DNA from: Anas platyrhynchos
Taxonomy: Eukaryota > Chordata > Aves > Anseriformes > Anatidae
Direction of reading: 5' to 3'
NCBI RefSeq assembly: GCF_047663525.1
Contig: NC_092607.1
Coordinates: forward strand, 4,559,001-4,623,000
DNA length: 64,000 nucleotides
Position 1 is the first letter of the stretch. The number at the start of each line of letters is the position of its first letter. The position numbers and the translations under genes were made by a program. Under the pieces are notes generated by a model. That model made no database searches and was not told the DNA's origin. It worked only from the letters and a program-made list of their open reading frames with translations. Positions 13,901 to 26,555 of this stretch are shown piece by piece.

Positions 13901-16339
13901 GGATTTCTGGCCTCCTTTCTGCCGTTTGTCCATTTATTTCGAGACACTGGCCAGACAGGATCCCTTACGACACAGGGGCCACGCTGTGCCTGTCCGGGAG
14001 CAGATGCCAGGCTGCCAGACACCGGGCTCCCTGCCCGCGCTGTGGGTTGGGGCCACCCCAAGCCCTGGCTCACAAACGGGGTGGAAGCAGGCTCAGAGAC
14101 TCGCAGGCATCCAGCTTCCCAAGCAAGTGTTTTAAAAGGCACAGAGTTGGGATAAAAAAAGAACTGCTGCGTGGCGATATTCTCAGGAGGCTTTGAAAAT
14201 TCCTCCACCTCGGAGCTGCCTGGCGCTCTCCTCTCTCTGGTTTCCCCTAAGCAGCTGGTAGCGAGCAGCAGCGAGCTGGCACACGAGTGCAACACCTCAG
14301 TCCTAGAGGAGCATTTGGGAAGCATTTCCCTTGCATTGGAAGGGGTAAATGTGTCCACGGAACAAGAGCCAAGCTTAGCTGTATTCCCAGGAGCAATGCC
14401 CCTGGCAGCTGTGACCGTGGGACGAACGAGGAGGACGTGCCAGTGCTGGATGAGCAAGAGGTGGCTGTGGCGGGGCAGCTGCAGCAGTGAGGACAGCTCC
14501 AGGGGAAGCGTAGGCTGGTGGCAGAGGCCGTCAGACACACGCAGCCCTCAGGCTCTGGGCTGTGCTTGCTCATGGCAAGGTCAATGTGCCCCATCCAGCT
14601 GGCTGTGGGATGTGCTCTGGCTTTGTGGGCTCTTGGCTGGAAGGGGCCACCTTGGTGACGTGGGGCCACCCACGTGAGAAGCCATCAGGTGTTTACTGCG
14701 ATGAGGGACAGTGTCTGGGAAATGAGGATGCATGAAGGGATCCTCTAAGGCTGAGTTAATTCATAGCATGGATGTGGATTAAATTGCTGTTTGCAAACAC
14801 GGCTACACCAAAGCTTCCTGCACCCTGAGCACAGGACAGGGCGCTGGGCACCACGTCCTCCATGCCATGGACACTTGCCAGAGGGTGAGGATCTGGACTG
14901 GATGCCCCAAAGAGCTGGAGGCCATTAAAATAAAGTACATAGGCTGCTGACACAAGTAGCATCAGAGTAGAGATGCTAAAACCCAAAGAACCCTGCATCT
15001 ATCCAACCACTTGTTATTTCTGTGCTCACAGTGGCTGATTCTGACGAGATGTAAAGGCTAAAATGAGCTAAAGTGCTGTTTCACTTCCCCCCATTCCCTT
15101 ATACCAAAGAAAAGAGAATTTTGAGCCCGCTTGGAAGCCTGCGCACAGACATGCCCCCCCCCAAAACACAGCAATGAAAAACATTTCCCAGGTTGCTAAT
15201 GTTTCCTGGACCTCCCGTGTTCCAGGGCCAGTTATTGCAGCACTGATCCCTCCAACCTGCCTGGCTAACCAAACACCAGCATCATCCCTGTTTTACCAAA
15301 CCAGGTGCTTTTCCTGGGCTCATACAGGCCTGTAGCAGAACCAGGGGATGAATCTGAAATTCAATAAGGAACAGCAGAAGCTTCAACACTGCTTTTTATT
15401 TGCCTTACTGCACCACCCCGATCTCAATTTTCATATTCAGAGCCTCGATCCAGCTGCTGCTCCACACTGCGGAGGGTTTCCTTCGAGTCACCAGAGCCAT
15501 ACAAATGGAACAATCCAGCAAACAAGTTTTCCAACACAGTACCCGTTCCTTAGAGAGGATGAGAAAGGGGAGGAAAAAAAACATAAAAAAACCCAACACA
15601 AACAAACCAAACAACATGCTCCCAGCCAAGCCATAAAGGGAGGTGCTCCCAGAAGCTTACTGGTACCAGCTGGTGTGGTGGGGAGAGTCGGTGGCTGTGT
15701 GCACTTTGTCCCCAGCTCCTCCCAACGGCAGTGACAGAGACACCGAGGTGTTGCTCCAGGGCTCAGCCTGGGACCTGTAGCATGAGCAGGAAGAGCAGTG
15801 GTGGACTATGAACCATTTATTCCCCCAGTTTCTAAACTGTCACTTCTTTCAAGCCTGCAGGGCTATGTACTTTGCACCACTCATTTCTGGCTTGCACTGT
15901 GGGTTTCTAAATGCCTTCCTTCCTGGCACAGCCCCAGGAGGCACAGGGCTCTCTGCCTCTCCTCCATGCCTGCACGCTGCTGGCCACAAGCTGCTGCCTC
16001 AGGAACTCCCAGGCCAAGACCCAAATGCCAACGTTTGTTGATATTGACAGTGATGTAATAAGCCAAACATCCCCACCAGAGCGTCATCAACTTCACTGGA
16101 ATTACTCTTTCCACAAAGTAATCAGCCAGTGGTGCTCATTGCCTCTAGATATCCCTGGCACTCAGTGCAGAAGGTGCTGTGCTGGATGCCAGGTCGCTAT
16201 GGAGGTAACAAAGCTATTCTGGTCGCAGTTATAAGGATATTGCATTTCAAGGATTATAAAACCTCCTGGTTCAGGGCAATTAGTAACTGATGAAAAATAT
16301 CCCATCACAACTATGAGTCTTCTTGCACCTCTGAGCCAA

Positions 16340-16405
16340 GGATGCCAGCTGCTGTTGGAGACAGGATACTGAGCTAGACAGCCTTTCAGCCTGCCCCGGG
16401 AGGAG
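16340..16405. repeat. Probable CR1-like LINE remnant
   Basis: The string GAGACAGGATACTGAGCTAGA, followed by a degenerate CCTTT...CTG, resembles a motif that recurs in old CR1-family repeats of birds, turtles and crocodilians. Recognition is from memory and covers only a short conserved patch. The true boundaries may extend several hundred bases either way. Confidence 0.45.
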
Positions 16406-17599
16406 CAGTCTCCTATTCTAATCAGTGATGCATTTGGCCTGATGTTTACCCGTGAGTCAAGAGCTACGAGAACGACCTTCTGTTTGCTGCCATCACCTTG
16501 GTTGAAACCAAAAAAGGATTTCCTCTCTGGATCAAAAGCAACACCAAGACATCTGCTGTATAGAATAGGGCTGATTTCTGCCAAAAAGCACTCTGGGCTT
16601 CTTGGAACATGTACTCGGTTTGAAGCAGTGCATTTGTTTTGTGTGTTCCTTCTGGGTAACAGCTGAAAAACAGTGAGAGAGTCTGGACCTCAAGCAGTGT
16701 GTATGTACCATGCTGATGGCAGTGCCCTTGTAATTCACTCCTCATTGGATGTGGATGTTTAGCTATCCCTTGGACATTTCCACAAGGTCCCTAAATAACA
16801 CAGTACCTTGATGCACTATAGCACCAGATTAGGAAGAGTAAAATATTATTTTAGAAGTTACTTCAGCCCATCCCTACCCTACTGCAAGGGCTAGTCCCCA
16901 TCACCAGCCCCAAGCTCCCAGACCCCCTGTGTGGGATGCTGTCTGCCTGTGCACATGGGGTCTCACAGCTCTGCACCCCCGGGGCTGGGGGAGCCAACAG
17001 AGGACAGAGCAGGGCACCCAGCTGCCATTCTGCAGGACCCCAAGTCCCCAAGGTAGGGCCATGGGGAGAAACATCCAGCTGGAGCAGCTGCTGGAGGGGT
17101 GGGAAGCCAAAATCAGTCACTAGTGGATCCCTCTCTCCAAAATCAGCTCTTTTGAGAGAAAACAGGGCTTCCCCAACATCCCCTCAGGACCAGGATTAGT
17201 GATGGCTCTTCTAGTTCAGAGCATCCTTGTTCCAATTTGCTTTAAGCATCTCCTGGCACAGGGCCACAGATTTGGAGAAGTTTCGCAATACATGCGAAGT
17301 GCCGGAGGTTTTGACATGGGAGCCGGAGGGAGGCAGGAATGCAAAGAGGGGAAATCGAGGATCGGGAATTTCCAAATCTGGCTTTCTTCCTTCCTGCTTT
17401 TGTCAGTCCAGTTGGTGTCCCCAAAAGGGTGATGTGCATTCCCAGAGCTGTGGGAATGCTGTTTCTTTTCCTGTCTAGCATTTTCAATAAGCACTTCACT
17501 GAAAGTGGGGTAAACACTAACAGAAGTGTATTGTTAAACCCTTGCGCCTGTGCTTGGATACTGCCACGATCTTAATTAGTATTTTCCACTTCTGTAAGC

Positions 17600-17720
17600 C
17601 TGTCATCTGCAGATCTCAAAGCTTTACAAATATTTGAAACATCTCATGAGGAAAGAGTATTAATAGCTCCATTTAACAGATGGGCAAACTGACACACAAA
17701 AGCAGCAAGTGCCCTGTCCT
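17600..17720 (+). repeat. Ancient MIR/CORE-SINE-like repeat
   Basis: Two blocks in the right order resemble ancient amniote MIR-type SINEs: CAGATCTCAAAGCTTTACAAA near 17,610, then AGCTCCATTTAACAGATGGG, an AAACTGA-type block and AGCAAGTGCCCT near 17,667-17,720. Recognition is by eye. The copy is heavily diverged, as expected for an element predating the bird-mammal split. Confidence 0.55.
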
Positions 17721-17965
17721 TGAGGCGGGGCTGGAGCAGGCGAGCAATCCTCAGCTCCAACAACGAGGCAGCTTTAGAAGTGGGTCAAGGAACGAAGAGG
17801 AAGTGTGCAGATCTGTCCTGGTTTGGAAAATGACCAGAGTCAGAGTGGCCCAGAGCCCAGGTGGACAAGGCAGAATTGCTGAATGAGCTACTGCTTGCTT
17901 CCTTACATGGTTAATCTCTTGCCTTTTGTCTGATAGTATGTGTCCATGTGTCCCTGGGACCAAGT

Positions 17966-17990
17966 AAAAAAAAAAAAAAAAAAAAAAAAA
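17966..17990. repeat. A25 homopolymer
   Basis: A run of 25 A. No clear retrogene precedes it. Confidence 0.9.
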
Positions 17991-20900
17991 GCAGTCCATG
18001 ATGTTCCAAAAAGTCTGAAAGCTGAAACAGCTGCTAAAATAAGCAAGTGTCTTGTTGGCTGGGCTCTGCAGGTCAGGAGATTGCAAGTCATCCGCAGATG
18101 TTAAGGCCACAGAGGAAATGTCTTTGAGCAGGGCTTAGGGACAAAGGGAGAAGGCACAGCTGTGTGCAGAGAACCAAACAGCACCAGGCAAACCAAGGTG
18201 ACTGAAGTACCAGACAAACTTCCCCCTTTTTCCCCTCAAAGCAGCTAACATGGAAGTTTCACTTCTTTAAATGGCAGTGGGGCTGCAAACCAGTATTTAT
18301 TTATACTTTTGTCACCAGCTCTGAACCCCCAGCCCTCCCTGTGGTGCAGGTCAGGGGACCGAGAGGCTTCGGTTCTTCCCAGTATGCTCAAATCAAGTTG
18401 TTGAAAGGAGAAGTAAAACCAAAAGGGAACTTCTGCGAGGCCAGGCTGCTGGTTGGGCTTTCTTTGCTCTTAGACCCAGCAAAGCAAACCACTTCTAATG
18501 CAGAAAAACACATGCTGAGAACATTTCTGATGAACCCGTGTCCTGAGGCCTCTCACTGCTCACCAACCCCACACTCCCTCCCCGTTACACTCACAGGTGG
18601 TGGAAAAAGCTGCCAAGCTTTCCACCTCCTGACATGAGCATGGACACTATTTTCTTACATTTATTTTATTTTCCTTCCCCAGAAGCCACTGCCCTGCTGT
18701 GTATGAAGCTTGTCTGACGTCATGTCCAGAAGGAAAGTCAACTAACCCAGGTAGGGATTCACTCTGCAGACTGATAAGATTTTTATTCACAGGGAAGTAT
18801 TATATAAACAGGGAAAAGATTTTTCCTTCCTGTTTTGTAAGAAGTCATTTGACCTCCTCTGTAGTCTGTCTTACTAGCTGCTAGAAAGTTGCTAGGAGGA
18901 AACCAATATCCACAGTTGTGCTGTAATGACTTCCCTGCTGCATTTTCCATACTTTGCAGCCACACACACCAAGCCGTGTCGTGGTGCCAGCTCCCTGGGC
19001 AGCCCTACCATGAGCTGCATAGCACAGCCCTGCTGCGTGGCTGATAGCTCACTGCTCCCACGCAGCCATGCCAGTTTTGCTCTGTGGATAGGGTCAGCCC
19101 AGCAAGATGCAGGGAATCCCCAGCTCTGAGCCTTTCTGTGACACTTGGGTGAGTGGTGAGCCTGCTGGCTCAGACAATCCTCCCTGTGCTGTGTCTCCTG
19201 CTCAGAGCTTCTCAGCCCCATGTCTGGCTGTGCAGGTCACCTTGCTGCTTTCTCTCATCACTTACAGGCAGTTTGCACTGAGCAGGTGTCTGCAGATCTG
19301 GCACCAACACATCTCAGGGCTGGCTGGTGCACTGTCATTCACCCTGCAGGTCTCAGAGCAGCTCACCTACACCAACACCTTTCTGTGCATGCTGGAGACG
19401 CCCCATGCCCTTCTGTGCCCAGGCTGCATTTCAGTGGACCATAGAATATTTGGCAACTCATTTAATGTGGCACTTTCCCTTCTGAGACCATAGCTTGCAA
19501 GGATCTCTGCAAGTACACGCACAGTGTTTTGGTGCATCTCGAGCACCACTTCAACTCATGTCAAGATCTCACATCCCTGGTGACTCACATGCAGGGACTT
19601 ACTCTGCCTGCAGCAAGGCTCAGCAGCTGCTACACCTAACACAAACGTACCAGAAACCTCCCCCCACCACAGCAATGCTGTGAGGTGGGTGCATGGGGCT
19701 CCAGCAAGGCAGAACAGCCAAAGGGGCTGCTGCTTTCAGTGGGTCACACAGAAGGACTCAGCTCAGCCAGCTCCTACCAGCTCTTGTTTTACTCCTACAC
19801 TTCCTATTTCAGCTGTCAGCAAATCTCCAATAGCTGCAGCCCAGCCACTGACCCTTGTCATTGCTCCTATGGGGATCTACCCCCATTTCCCAAGCAACCA
19901 CTACCCCTCTCCTCTGAGTTACATGTGTGATTTTTCCTCTGTGCAGCAGCACGAGTGAACCAGCCAGGAAAGCCCCAGGGAGCAGAGCTAAGCCCATTTC
20001 TGCTAATCAGCCTGCCTCATTCCACAGTGACACTTTTAAGAGCTGCCCTGGTTATTTTTAGGGCCCACTGGGAGCTGCAAGGGCTATGGCCCCTCTGGAG
20101 GCTGCAGGGCTTCTCCCACAGCCCCTCACACCACACAGAGTGGGAACATGCTGCTTGGGTGTGGCTGTGACACCCATGGAGCTGGATGAGCCTGCATGAA
20201 GCAGGGCCAAGCAGGTGTGTGCACTACAGCTAGATGCACTTCCACACAGCAGCTGAACCCAGCTGTCCAGAGGATTTGTTCTTTTTTCCTCTTAATACAG
20301 AAGTAAAAACCCAGGCCTACATACCTCAGTCTTCATAGAAAGGTCTTCCCCCAAACAGAGCCATCCCATCAAGAGCTGCTGGGCCTTCCCCCTCCTTTTA
20401 TACAAACAAGGGCAGCTGTGCTCGAAAATAGGCCCCAGCTGCATCTCCTCTGGGCTGAGGGAAGCCCTCCTCACCTGGGGAGGCTGCAAGGTGCTGGTGT
20501 GGTGGGTGAGCATCCCAGGCAGGGATTGAGGAGGTCACAGTCTCTGAATTCAATGCCCTGAGGTACTCAGAAGAGTTGTGGGACCATTGGGTAGTTTCCA
20601 GCCTTTGTAGGAAATTTGAGGTGAAAGACAGCAGGGACTTTTCTTCCATAGGCCTGGATGGTCTGGGGGGAGGCAGGGGATTCGTGGGGATCTCCACTGC
20701 AAAGGAACCCATCAAATGGCTCCGACATGCTGGGACATCACAAGTGGGGACAATACAAGGGGTCCTCCTAGGACATGATTACAACAGCAGCTGTAAGACT
20801 GTTACAGCTGGAGGGTTTATAGTGTCTGGTCTGTGGTTAGGCTGTTTTGCAAATTCAGCCATTAGCAAATCTTCCACAGCCATGGTTTTGCTCATGTGAA

Positions 20901-23900
20901 AGTGCATTCGCGTACAAAGGCAGCTAAACGAGAAGTGTGGGGAAAAATAAAAATAATGCTGGGTGGAGCCCTCCCCTCATACTCTTTGCTTTGATGGGGT
21001 CTCTGTGGGGGACTGAGGGGTGGGGGCTCTTGGGACCAAGGGTGCTTGGATGAAGGGCTTGGGCTCACTGCTCCGCACAGCGCGCGTGGTGGAGCCGTGT
21101 CTGCCTGCACTGGGAGGGGAAAATAGGGGAGAGCAAGGCACCAGCTGGCCACAGCCCAAGGCCAACGTGTCCCCCACCATTTGGGTGCTCTCCCTGCATG
21201 TTGTGGGGCTGCCCCGGCCCCATCCCATGGCACTGGGGCTCATCCTGACCGGCCCTGTCTCCCTGAGCCCTGAGGGATGTGTGGCTGCCCCAGGGATGGG
21301 GACAGCGGCACCTCGAAGCTGTGGGATGCAGAAAACAAGCTCAACCTGGGAACAAAACACAAATACAACCGCTGTCACGGCAACTGGCTCCAGATGCACG
21401 GAGAGACCAATTATTTCCATTAATCAACTTGGTGAGAAGCTGCAGAAGAGGCTTAAAATGCAGATGAGGTTTGGATGCTGTGGGAAGGGAGGAGCCCCAG
21501 AAAAGCTCGGTTGCCAAGGAAAAATGTGATTTTTCCCCTCGCAGAGGGCAACGACTGGCATCCTTGTGCAGCCACCAACACAGGGCTGGAGCCAGAGCCA
21601 GGCCAATGGGGAGATCGGCGCTGAGTAATGCTAACAAAGAGATGTCATTGTGGGCTGGTGGGCTGAGCAATCTCCTCCGTTCTCCCACAGAGACCCAGAG
21701 CAGGGGTCCCCAAGAGCAGGCTGGGGATGTGCTGAAGGGCAGGAGTGAGGGAGAAGCTAAATGCAAGGGGTGTGAAGTCCTAAGTCCTACAGGAGTCAGG
21801 CTGAGCCACATCATAAATTAGAAGCTAAGCAGTGAGTTAGCAGCTCTACAGGCCTCCAGTGATCTTCCTGCCACAAAACAAGGCCAAAGCAACAGATGGG
21901 ATCTGTTTTACACACTGAGCCTCAATCTCCCTGCTGTGCCTGTTCTGCTCTATGAATGATATTTTTCCACCAAGTCCTGGAGAACCCTAAAAGCTCTGTT
22001 TTTGCAGAATCCCTGCAGTGGAAGGAGACGCCGTGATGTCGGGGCTGGCTGAATTCACTTCATTTAGTGTCAGAGCCAGAGGGTGCAGAGTTACTACGAG
22101 GAATCCCACAGCAAAAGCCTTCCAAAAATACCAATGTGACATGCCCAACCTTGGCATTTCTTCACCACCACAGCGTGGCGAGGCTTTTCCACACCGCTCA
22201 GCACGTGAGATGGACACCCGTGCCTTGGCAGGAGATCAGGCTGCTGCCTGTTTTCTCTCCCAGCCATGAAATTGGGGGTCCCACTGCTTGGAGCCCATCA
22301 GTTCGGGTAGGGGCAAAGCCACCACCATGTTTTGGAGGATGCAGGCCCAGCAGGAGGGCAGGGGAGCTCTGTGCCTGGTGCAGGCCCCGCTGCCAGCCCT
22401 ACCAGCACCACCAGGACTGGAGACCCAGCAGGGCTTCTACAGCGTCATCCTGGTTTCTGGGCCTGGATCAAAGCTCCAGGACATGGGGGTCTTGAGCTGT
22501 AGCGAGGTCGTAAAGGCACTGGCACAGGTCTAAAAATACTCCCTAGCCCTGATAACCACATTATGGAGCCTTCATCCTTTGGTGTGCAACCTCTCACGCA
22601 TGTTCCCAGACAAGAGCCAGTGGAAAATTTGCTGAAATTCCAGCTGGAAGCTGTCAGACAGTTGGTGGAAACCCCCTGACCTCAAGTGCTGGCTATTGCC
22701 CTGTGGGATTTTTTCCCTCCTGGCTAGATGAGGCTCTCGCAGCAGGGAACCTCACAGCAGACCGCAGGGAGCACGGAAACCCTGGTGCTGCCTCTATGCT
22801 CTACCAGGCCCCCTCAGCAGCAAACCCTCTCACGCTGTAAATATTTTACAAGCCCGGCAGGGCTGTTGAGTGTGTTTTGCTGTTGTTATGGATCTGCCCC
22901 CAGCAGGAGAGGGCTAATAATAGTCAGGGTACCCGGGAATGAAAGGGCGAGGGGTGCAACGCGGAGCTCTCGAAGGCACTGTATGTCTCCATGCCCTCAT
23001 CCCTGCAGCTTGGTGGTAAAGGGAAGAGAAGCAGGATGCGAAGCCTGAACAGAAAAAAGGGTCTTTATCCCTCTTCCCCTGCAAGGTTCAAACACAGCAA
23101 GGTTTAGTTTGGTTTGGGAAAAAGCTTGGCTGGGCCTCCAGAAATTCGTAGGCCAAGCGCAGCAGTTCGATCCTCTGGTGTGACACTGGGAGAGCAGGAT
23201 CCGGCCCTGCGGGCACGGAGCTGTTGGTCCCAATTGCCGCTCGCAACGGGTGGTGGAAGCACTGGGGATGTAAGTGTGGGGGACTCCTGCACCTCAGGGC
23301 TCCGTGTCCCCTGCCAGCCCTTGCCGGCTGCCTGTTGGGGTCACCGAGACATTCTTCTGGTGTCCCAGGAGACAGCACGCCCTTGAGGAACGGGAACATC
23401 TCTGTGCGGCCCCAGAACTAACGGCAGGCACAGGCCCTGACCTGCCCAGCGCCACGCCTGGGAGCGGGGGAAGCGAGATAGGGCCCAATTTCATCCCCCC
23501 CCCGTGAAGGGAAGCCGTGGGGGCTCGGGCTCAGTACTGCAGAGACACCTGCTGCTGTTTAACCTTCGTGCCTCCCCCTTCCAGCCGCCCGCTGGGCTGG
23601 GCTGGCTCCCTCAAGGGACAAGGATGTCTAAGAAGTGCGCCAGGGTGTCCTGTAGCAGTAGGTGCCACCAGGAGGCGAGCAGGAATTTGTCTGACACAGA
23701 CAGTTTATGCAGTTACTGCGAAGCCCAGTTGGTAGAGCAAAAGCCTGACAAGACCCTGAGGTAAGAAAGGCAGGCCGGGGGCAAGCTCAGCACGGCCATT
23801 CTGCCTGCTGGTAGCGTGCAGTCCAAAAATAGCTCTTCTTAGCCATGAAAATAGCTCTTGCTGGCTTACAGGTTAACCTAGATGAGGGACAGATGCAGTG

Positions 23901-24779
23901 TCATGCGAAGGGCTTCCTTTGAAACTGGAGTCCAGGGCTGGGTGTGACTGCAAAAATCCATCCGAGCCCTGCAAGCCATGGGACACAGGCCATGGGACAT
24001 AAATGTGCACTACGGGTGCGGGGCCCTTGGTGTTTAACCCCCCAGGGGTGTTTCCAGGCCATTGTCCACCTCCCAGTGCTTGCAGTACCTGCGTGCTCGT
24101 AGTGACGGGCCTGGGAGCTGCAGAGGAGCAGGCAAGGGGGGAATGGGAATTTGGTGCTGGCTTGTCTGTTGGATAGAGAGGTGTGCCCTCCTTTCTGGCT
24201 CTCTTGCACACTGAAAGGCAGAAGTATCGTTTAACCCTTTAATTTTTTAGCAGCCACACCTTCTGAATGGGTGAAATTCCTCCTGGGTGTGAGCAGGGCT
24301 CGCTGGTCTGCAGCAGGGAAGTTCAGACCCCGGAGAGCAGAGCCAGCTGCTTCTCCCGCTGCCCACGAGCTCCCCGGGGAAGGACAGCGAGCCCAGCTGG
24401 GGTCTGGCACCAAAACCTACCCCAAACATCACGTCCACAGCAGCAGAGCCGAGACCGTTGCGGCTCAGATCTCCCATTTCGTTCCAGTCCTCACAAGATG
24501 CTATGGAAAAATAAGCTTGAGCCAAACAGCAGGCTTGGCAGGGCAAGGTTATTTCAGCAAGGCGAGGAGCTTTAAACTGGGGAGCTACCGCTCCACCACC
24601 GTCCATCCACAGTGACACGGCTCCAACTCTGCGGGCAGGAGGGAAGCATTTTTTTCTGATCCCTGGCCGATGTTAATAGATTTTTCACTGGCTAAACCCC
24701 ACCGAGCTGGTTTGAGCCTGCCGGGAGCTGCAGAAAAATCACATCTCCCCTGAAAAGTGAGGCTGTGGCTCCTGGATGC

Positions 24780-25200
24780 AGGGGCTTCCCAGCACCCTGC
24801 TGGTCATGGGGGCGGGCAGGGACCCCCTGGCCCGGCCGAGGGGGGGCTGCAGAGCGGGACAAGAGTTTGGAGCAAGGGACCGGGACAAGAGCTTGGAGCA
24901 AGGGACCGGGACAAGAGCTTGGAGCAAGGGGCCGGCGCTGCGGGAAGCGGCCGCCCCGGCCCCGGTGGCGCTGCGGGGCTCCGCGGGCTGAGCCGGGCGG
25001 CAGAGCTCAGCCGCCACCTCCCGGCGGCTTCTGCCCCAGCATCGTCCCTGCTGCTCCCCACGGAGCTGCCGAGCTCCGAGGAGGACTTGCAAGGGGGCGG
25101 CTGAACGCTCGCCGTGCCCCAGGATGGGGCGCTTTGCACGCTGAGGTCCGCCAGCCTCGGCGGTGGAGGCTGCGGGTTTGAGGAGCTGGGCTTCCCAGCA
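24780..25200. promoter_or_regulatory. PKIG: Second CpG-rich block, possible alternative PKIG promoter
   Basis: Dense CpG and GC-rich sequence, including a NotI-type GCGGCCGC at about 24,947 and a GGGGGCGG GC box near 25,093, lies only 1.2 kb upstream of the PKIG start-codon exon. Mammalian PKIG uses several alternative 5' exons, so a proximal promoter here is plausible. No strong donor was identified; a GTAGGG at about 25,211 is the best and is weak. Confidence 0.35.
24855..24932 (+). repeat. 26-bp tandem repeat, three copies
   Basis: Three contiguous 26-bp units (24,855-24,880; 24,881-24,906; 24,907-24,932) share CGGGACAAGAG followed by YTTGGAGCAAGGG. They differ by one base in unit 1 and one in unit 3, so the array is young or homogenised. 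It lies inside the proximal CpG-rich block. Confidence 0.9.
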
Positions 25201-25432
25201 GGCTGCCCTGGTAGGGAGATGAGCATTGAGCAGGATTGGTGCAGGAGCTGAACAAGCCTCTCAGTGGCATATTAGCCCTAAGACACAAAAGCAAGTGAAT
25301 GTAAGAAACTGCATTTTTTCCATTAGATGCCGACGTTCCCGATCGGCACCTCCTCCAGGTGGAGGAGCAGGGCGGAAGGTGTTCTTTCCAGTGGGTGAAA
25401 TAAGCCAACTGATAGCCTCTAACTTCCATGCA

Positions 25433-25463
<31 letters not shown>

Positions 25464-25500
25464 AAAAAAAACAAAAAACAACAACAACAACAAAAAAAAA
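25433..25500. repeat. A-rich low-complexity tract with AAAAC and AAC units
   Basis: A 68-bp A-rich stretch contains AAAAC repeats, an A15 run, CAA triplets and a terminal A9. It generates Phe/Lys-rich chance ORFs on either strand. Confidence 0.85.
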
Positions 25501-26258
25501 GTGCCAAACTCTGTGAGCGGGAGAGGGAACCAAAAGCCTCCAAGGTTTCCATCGCCAAGGCAGCATGGGACAGCTAGCTCTGTGCCCAGGCGCCAAGACG
25601 CTTGCGGTACGTTCCTAAAGCTGCTCAGCTCCCTGCACTGTGTGCAGGACAAATGCTGGCAAGTTAAAGCCTCAGCTAAAATGAAAACCAACAGCTTAGA
25701 CACCCACCAGGCTGGACCAAGAGCTGGCTGGCAGCTTGTGTTCATTGTGAACCTTTCTCTGCAGTCTGCACTTGGCACAGACAGGAGCGAAGGGATCCAA
25801 AAACCTCACAGAAAGGTTGATTTTCACATGGTAAAATGCTTATCAGAAAGCCGTCTCACCAAACTCTCTGTCCGTTACATGAATGTGACAAACACACCAG
25901 TGCTGATGTGGAGCACTCACTGGCTCCTGGAGCTTTTGGGTGGCTGCCTCCTGGAGCCCCATTTCTGATTACAAATTCAGGTTGGATCAGCCCCCCCAGT
26001 GCGGAGAGCCAAATTCAGCCTCCATTCAAAGCTCCTCAAATGGCATTTGGAGGAGGAAGAAGGGCTTGGGCCAGGCTGATGTTGAGCTGAAATGCTGAGC
26101 TTTGAATCCAAGACAGCCTCCGTTCCCCATCGTGCTGGGAAGCCAAGCAGCAGGCGCGTGGTGTGCACTGAGAACAAAGCTGGTGGCAGCAGAGCCAGCA
26201 GCGGGTTGCTACCTGAGATTTCAGTAGCTGCTCCACCTGGGAGCAGAGTTGTAGGGGC

Positions 26259-26282
26259 TTTTTTTTTTTTTTTTTTTTTTTT
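26259..26282. repeat. T24 homopolymer upstream of PKIG exon
   Basis: A run of 24 T lies about 100 bp before the PKIG splice acceptor. It is either a simple repeat or the tail of a minus-strand retrotransposed sequence. It is too far upstream to be the polypyrimidine tract of the exon at 26,380. Confidence 0.9.
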
Positions 26283-26404
26283 CAGGCTGTAATTTACCTG
26301 CATAAAGTCATCTAACCTGGATGCAGCCGTGCATACAGGGCTGAGCATCCTTGACCTCAGAGTTGTGTTTTCTCTGCAGGAGTTTGGATGTGCATAGAAA
26401 TTCA

Positions 26405-26555
26405 ATGGAGGTAGAGTCCAGCACATACACTGACTTTATTTCCTGCGATCGGGCTGGCCGGAGGAACGCTGTCCACGACATCCAGCGAGATGCAACCACC
26501 ATCAGCATGCGCAAGCTGACCGAGGACATCAGTGACCTCACCGTCGAAGGGGCAG
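26405..26555 (+). CDS. PKIG: PKIG coding exon 1 (residues 1-50)
   Basis: The acceptor (TTTTCTCTGCAG ending at 26,379) precedes 25 nt of 5'UTR and the ATG at 26,405. The exon carries the kinase-binding region, RRNA pseudosubstrate and nuclear export signal. The donor GCAG|GTGAGC begins at 26,556. A short out-of-frame upstream ATG at 26,388 overlaps the start. Confidence 0.95.

Larger units (their letters stand above)
13621..26379 (+). other. PKIG: Putative 5' intron of PKIG
   Basis: If the donor at 13,621 and acceptor at 26,378-26,379 are joined, this is a 12.8-kb intron within the 5'UTR. I see no exon with family similarity inside it. It holds a CR1-like remnant near 16.35 kb, a MIR-like remnant near 17.6-17.7 kb, homopolymer runs at 17,966-17,990 and 26,259-26,282, an A-rich low-complexity tract at 25,433-25,500, and a second CpG-rich block at 24.78-25.2 kb that could be an alternative promoter. 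The remaining GC-rich ORFs look like chance frames. Confidence 0.4.

Noticed and set aside
17966-17990. A25 run as the tail of a processed pseudogene
   Set aside because: The preceding several hundred bases show no recognisable coding sequence, and no target-site duplication was seen.
25007-25558. 183-codon minus-strand frame with a Phe/Cys-rich segment
   Set aside because: The hydrophobic part is simply the translated A-rich simple repeat at 25,433-25,500. Not a membrane protein.
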